Below are positions 60,687-64,000 of a DNA stretch of 64,000 nt, in pieces. Below the pieces are notes generated by a model that was given only the letters and a program-made list of their open reading frames with translations, did no database searches and had not been told where the DNA came from. The stretch is taken from positions 186,001 through 250,000 of the forward strand of contig NZ_WTYC01000003.1 in assembly GCF_009827325.1 (NCBI RefSeq), given 5' to 3'. Source of the DNA: Qipengyuania vulgaris. GTDB taxonomy: Bacteria; Pseudomonadota; Alphaproteobacteria; Sphingomonadales; Sphingomonadaceae. The first letter of the stretch is position 1. Each line of letters begins with the position of its first letter. Made by a program: the position numbers and the translations under genes.

Positions 60687-61559
60687 ATGAGCAAGACGAT
60701 CGCCATTATCGGCGCGGGCCAGATGGGTTCGGGCATCGCCCAGACCATTGCCCAGAACGGCATGGACGTACTGCTCGCCGACGTCAGTCTCGAACTGGCC
60801 GAACAGGCCGTCGGCAAGATCGACAAGGCGCTCGGCAAGCTGGTCGGGCGCGGCAAGATCGAGATCGCCGAAGCGGACGCCGCGATGAAGCGCATCACCC
60901 CGGTCGGCGACTACGACCGGATGGGCGAGGCCGAATTCATCATCGAGGCGGCGACCGAGAAGGAAGAGATCAAGAAGGCAATCTTCGAGAAGGCGGGCGA
61001 GAAGCTGGGCGCGGACGCTGTCATGGCCTCGAACACCAGTTCGATCCCTATCACCCGCATGGGCAATTACGCGCCTGATCCTGCCCGTTTCATCGGCCTG
61101 CACTTCTTCAATCCGGTTCCGGTCATGGGCCTCATCGAAGTCATCCCCGGCCTTGCGACCTCCGAGACCACGACTGAGCGCACTAAGGCTCTTGCCGAAG
61201 CGCTGGGCAAGGAAGTGGTGCTGAGCCAGGACGAACCCGGCTTCGTCGTCAATCGCATCCTCCTGCCGATGATCAACGAGGCCGTCTTCGTGCTCGGCCA
61301 GTCGACGGCCGCAATCGAGGATATCGACAAGGGTTGCCGTCTTGGTCTCAACCACCCGATGGGGCCGCTGCAACTGGCAGATTTCGTCGGGCTCGATACC
61401 TGCCTCGACATCCTGATGGTGCTCTACAAGACCACGCGCGACACCAAGTACCGCCCGGCTCCGCTGCTGGTGAAATATGTCGAGGCCGGCTGGCTTGGCC
61501 GCAAGACCGGACGTGGTTTCTACGATTATTCGGGCGAAGAGCCGGTCCCCACCCGATAA
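60687..61559 (+). CDS. 3-hydroxybutyryl-CoA dehydrogenase
   Basis: 290 aa. NAD-binding motif [22 protein letters not shown] at the N-terminus, catalytic His in [21 protein letters not shown], and the C-terminal [22 protein letters not shown] with [22 protein letters not shown] are those of the 3-hydroxyacyl-CoA dehydrogenase family of the short-chain (Hbd/PaaH) kind. It likely interconverts acetoacetyl-CoA and 3-hydroxybutyryl-CoA. It follows the cobalamin gene by 60 bp; the start MSKTIAI is at 60687. Confidence 0.9.
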   Translation: MSKTIAIIGAGQMGSGIAQTIAQNGMDVLLADVSLELAEQAVGKIDKALGKLVGRGKIEIAEADAAMKRITPVGDYDRMGEAEFIIEAATEKEEIKKAIFEKAGEKLGADAVMASNTSSIPITRMGNYAPDPARFIGLHFFNPVPVMGLIEVIPGLATSETTTERTKALAEALGKEVVLSQDEPGFVVNRILLPMINEAVFVLGQSTAAIEDIDKGCRLGLNHPMGPLQLADFVGLDTCLDILMVLYKTTRDTKYRPAPLLVKYVEAGWLGRKTGRGFYDYSGEEPVPTR

Positions 61560-61622
61560 GGGGCTATAAGACGGGAACGGGGCGGAAGCGCCGCTCGTTC
61601 ATGGGGAAAGGAGATTTTTCCA

Positions 61623-61982
61623 ATGAGCGACAGCAAGACCAACACCCCCGTCGGCGAAAGCCAGGAAGCGCGGAAGGCGGACCTCGCCCCCGAAACCCAT
61701 AATGACGAGCAGGACGATCACCGCAACCAAGCGCAGCAAGTCGCCGAGGAAGCGCGCGCCGTAACCACGGAAACCCGCTCGCCGACAGAAAGCGAGAAGG
61801 ACGACAACAAGTCCGGCCTCATGGGCGATTCGACGCAGGACGCCGTCGATCACATGCGCGATATGGAAAGTTCGGGCCGCGTCGACATGGGCGCCTATCG
61901 CGGCGAAGACAATCATGACGACAATGTCGACAAATACGGGAAGGGCCACAAGCCTGACGACCTGCGCGGCGACGGCACCTGA
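61623..61982 (+). CDS. Acidic, likely disordered protein of unknown function
   Basis: 119 aa, very rich in Asp, Glu, Asn, Ser and Gly, with almost no hydrophobic core (SRTNTPVGES-like start, then THNDEQDDHRNQAQQVAEEARA and GEDNHDDNVDKYGKGHKPDDL). A good ribosome site (AAAGGAGATTTTTCCA) precedes the ATG. It may be an intrinsically disordered stress-type protein; no family is recognised. It ends one codon from the convergent DUF202 gene. Confidence 0.65.
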   Translation: MSDSKTNTPVGESQEARKADLAPETHNDEQDDHRNQAQQVAEEARAVTTETRSPTESEKDDNKSGLMGDSTQDAVDHMRDMESSGRVDMGAYRGEDNHDDNVDKYGKGHKPDDLRGDGT

Positions 61983-62396
61983 TCAGCCGCCGTCGAGGGT
62001 ACCGTCGTTGAGTATCCAGAGACCGGCAGTGAGCAAGACCGATCCGAACGCCACCGAATAGGCCAGCAGGCGGAAATTCGGCCGCGCGATCGGATCGAAC
62101 TTGTGTGAATGCAGGCGCTTCATCGTATGGCAGGCACGCCGCTGCGCATTGATCGCGAGCCAGCCGCCGGCAAGAATGAACAGGGTGGCAATCGCCTTCG
62201 CGAGCCAAGGCGGATCGAAATCACCGAACACGGCCTTGAAGGCGAGGCCGATGCCGATGGCGGCAAAGGCAGTGCGCATCCATCCGGCGAAGGTGCGTTC
62301 CATCGCCATGATATTCCGGTCTTCCGCAAGGTCCGTGCGGACCTCCGCCCAATGGGTGTTCTTGTCAGCGTCTTCGGGCGGATCGTCTTGGGCCAT
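61983..62396 (-). CDS. DUF202 membrane protein
   Basis: 137 aa. The DUF202 core appears as AEDRNIMAMERTFAGWMRTAFAAIGIGLAFKAVF, followed by two further membrane helices (IATLFILAGGWLAINAQRR and LAYSVAFGSVLLTAGLWIL). The N-terminus is acidic. The family is found as small membrane proteins of unknown function. It is convergent with the acidic-protein gene. Confidence 0.85.
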   Translation of the reverse strand: MAQDDPPEDADKNTHWAEVRTDLAEDRNIMAMERTFAGWMRTAFAAIGIGLAFKAVFGDFDPPWLAKAIATLFILAGGWLAINAQRRACHTMKRLHSHKFDPIARPNFRLLAYSVAFGSVLLTAGLWILNDGTLDGG

Positions 62397-62437
62397 GTTG
62401 GATCAACAGAACTGGCGTGAGCGGGGTTCCCGAACAA

Positions 62438-62794
62438 TCAATCAGTTTCGATATCGATCAGCGGCTTGGCGTCGTTTATCAGATAGCTCTTGTCCTCGGG
62501 GGTGGTATCGACCGGCCCTTCTGCGGCACCAGCATCCGCATACCAGCTATCCAGTGTCATCGGCTCCTGTGGCGAAGAACGCGCCAGCTCCGGCGAATCG
62601 TCGCCCAAGATGGCGGGCGCTTCACTCGGCGTTGAAACTGGCATGGTGGAGCCTGCGGCGTGTTCGGCGAGAAAGGTCCGCTCGGAACTGCGCATCTGCG
62701 CCTCGCGGCCGAAATAGCTTTGCAGGAGGTAGAGGCCGCCGCCGCAAAGGGCGATAATCAGGGCGATTCCGATGAAGGTCGAGCGCAGTGACAT
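62438..62794 (-). CDS. Single-pass membrane protein of unknown function
   Basis: 118 aa. One N-terminal helix (FIGIALIIALCGGGLYLLQSYFG) is followed by a periplasmic-looking acidic, Ser/Pro-rich stretch (HAAGSTMPVSTPSEAPAILGDD). No family recognised. It lies between DUF202 and mutS on the same strand, 31 bp from the end of mutS. Confidence 0.6.
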   Translation of the reverse strand: MSLRSTFIGIALIIALCGGGLYLLQSYFGREAQMRSSERTFLAEHAAGSTMPVSTPSEAPAILGDDSPELARSSPQEPMTLDSWYADAGAAEGPVDTTPEDKSYLINDAKPLIDIETD

Positions 62795-62825
62795 CGCGCC
62801 GCACCGTGGCGTGAAATGGTTAAGA

Positions 62826-64000
62826 TCAGCTTTTTGCGGCTTCGGATTTCAGACGGTAAAGTTCGTCCAGCGCCTCGCGCGGGGAAAGCGCATCCACGTC
62901 CAGCGCACCCAGAGCGTCACGAAGGGCATCACGCTTTTCCTCCTCGGCCGCCGCAGTCACGGCGAAGAGCGGGAGATCGCCCAGGCCCGCCGCGAGACCG
63001 CCCGTTTCCGCACGGCCCTTCTCCAGCTTGTCGAGCACCGCTTTCGCGCGCTTGATCACCGGCGGGGGTACGCCTGCCAGCTTCGCGACCGACAGGCCAT
63101 AGCTGCGGTCGGCTGCGCCCCTCGCCAATTCGTGCAAAAGCACCAGATCGCCTTTCCACTCGCGCGCGCGAACATGGTGGAGGCTGAGCGCGTCGCAGGT
63201 TTCGGCCAGCCGCGACAGCTCGTGATAGTGCGTGGCAAAGAGGCAGCGGCATTTCAATTGCTCATGCACCGCTTCGACCACTGCCCATGCCAGTGCCATG
63301 CCGTCGTAGGTGGACGTGCCGCGCCCAACCTCGTCTAGAATCACGAAGCTGCGCTCGGTCGCTTGCGAAAGGATCGCCGCGGTTTCGACCATCTCGACCA
63401 TGAAAGTCGAGCGTCCGCGTGCCAGATTGTCCGCCGCGCCAACCCGGCTGAAAAGGCGGTCGGCGAGCCCGACCCTTGCCGCGGTCGCGGGGACGAAACT
63501 GCCCGCCTGCGCCAACAGCATGATGAGGGCGTTCTGGCGCAGGAAGGTCGATTTACCGCCCATGTTGGGCCCGCCAATCAGCCACAGCCGGTCGTCCTGC
63601 GCGAGCGTGCAGTCATTGGCGACGAAACGCTCGCCCGCCTTGGCCAGCGCCTGCTCGACTACCGGATGCCTGCCCTCGGTAATCTCGAGGCAGGATTCGT
63701 CGAGCATCTGCGGGCGCGACCAGTCGCCTTCGGCCGCGCGCTCGGCAAGCGCCGCCGACACATCGATCCGGGCCAGGGCCGCAGCGGTGGCCGCGATGGC
63801 TTCGCGCATGGCGACGACCTCGCCGACGAGTTCCTCGAAATGCGCTTCCTCTGCCGCCAGCGCGTGCGCACCCGCTTCGGCGATGCGGCTGGCTTCCTCG
63901 TGCAGGCCGATGGAGTTGAACCGCACCGCGCCCGCCATGGTCTGCCTGTGCGTGAACCCGCTGTCCTGCGCCATCAGCTTGTCGCCGTGCTTTGCCGGAA
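62826..64000 (-). CDS. mutS: DNA mismatch repair protein MutS (C-terminal part)
   Basis: The window holds the last ~390 residues of MutS; the 5' part is cut at base 64000. Visible are the clamp/lever end ([24 protein letters not shown]), then the ATPase domain with Walker A ([22 protein letters not shown]), the [14 protein letters not shown] region, Walker B ([17 protein letters not shown]) and [13 protein letters not shown]. The tail is Ala/Arg/Glu-rich. MutS recognises base mismatches after replication. A stop at 62826 ends it. Confidence 0.96.
   Translation of the reverse strand, partial: PAKHGDKLMAQDSGFTHRQTMAGAVRFNSIGLHEEASRIAEAGAHALAAEEAHFEELVGEVVAMREAIAATAAALARIDVSAALAERAAEGDWSRPQMLDESCLEITEGRHPVVEQALAKAGERFVANDCTLAQDDRLWLIGGPNMGGKSTFLRQNALIMLLAQAGSFVPATAARVGLADRLFSRVGAADNLARGRSTFMVEMVETAAILSQATERSFVILDEVGRGTSTYDGMALAWAVVEAVHEQLKCRCLFATHYHELSRLAETCDALSLHHVRAREWKGDLVLLHELARGAADRSYGLSVAKLAGVPPPVIKRAKAVLDKLEKGRAETGGLAAGLGDLPLFAVTAAAEEEKRDALRDALGALDVDALSPREALDELYRLKSEAAKS

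Noticed and set aside
1..64000. CRISPR arrays, tRNA or rRNA genes, insertion sequences, complete prophage
   Set aside because: No regularly spaced repeats, no cloverleaf-like or rRNA segments, and no transposase or integrase were recognised.

Overview
The window reads as chromosomal DNA of a GC-rich alphaproteobacterium, most likely order Sphingomonadales and probably near Erythrobacteraceae. This placement is inferred from gene content, not from a search. The support is a serine palmitoyltransferase next to a dedicated acyl carrier protein (sphingolipid synthesis), a DivK-type response regulator, a one-cysteine DksA, a BigR-like sulfide regulon, tonB-exbB-exbD, and several small sphingomonad-type secreted proteins. 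About 76 genes are packed densely on both strands. I see no rRNA, tRNA, CRISPR array, insertion sequence or intact prophage.

Layout. 1-1.7 kb: tonB, exbB and the start of exbD (minus strand). 2-9.2 kb: a secreted unknown, a thioesterase with homoserine dehydrogenase, class II fructose-1,6-bisphosphatase (glpX), PRPP synthetase (prs), an AraC-type regulator and a histidinol-phosphatase-type enzyme. 9.3-17 kb: two SDR oxidoreductases, rpmI-rplT with a strong terminator, a second AraC-type regulator, pheS-pheT and a third SDR. 17-22 kb: prfC, a hydrolase, an EEP-family enzyme, then a PII gene and amtB behind a near-consensus sigma-54 promoter. 22-26.4 kb: a tight five-gene minus-strand operon (TerC, rhodanese-like, small membrane protein, fatty acid hydroxylase family, GMC oxidoreductase). 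26.7-33.6 kb: a double cold-shock protein, argD-argF-hslO, a DUF3617 protein, queC and an MFS carrier. 33.6-35.9 kb: sodC, an OmpA-type porin and a frameshifted DUF2793 remnant.

36-40.7 kb is the most system-like stretch. An ArsR-type repressor with a BigR/SqrR cysteine pair, a membrane rhodanese and a TauE/TSUP exporter face a persulfide dioxygenase (blh) across 60 bp. This looks like a sulfide/persulfide detoxification regulon. Next to it sits a membrane protein plus XRE regulator pair whose promoter has a consensus -35 box and is covered by two tandem palindromes. 40.7-46 kb holds a second hydroxylase-family enzyme, a propeller lipoprotein, an OsmC protein behind a hairpin that holds part of its ribosome site, an extremely Arg-rich lipoprotein and a large coiled-coil membrane protein. 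46-51.4 kb: spt-acp, divK, then an overlapping train DUF3572-HAD-RidA-GDPD-GNAT.

51.4-64 kb: Sel1 protein, dksA, PilZ, a solute-binding lipoprotein, DUF4112, the tryptophan-degrading kynA-kynB-kynU operon, a lower-GC Zn-ribbon protein, HNH nuclease, gluQRS, HIG1, cobalamin adenosyltransferase, 3-hydroxyacyl-CoA dehydrogenase, small unknowns and the 3' part of mutS, cut by the window edge. Most of the window is ordinary housekeeping. The items worth following are regulatory: the sulfide regulon, the XRE operator pair, hairpins over translation starts, and two possible LexA boxes.
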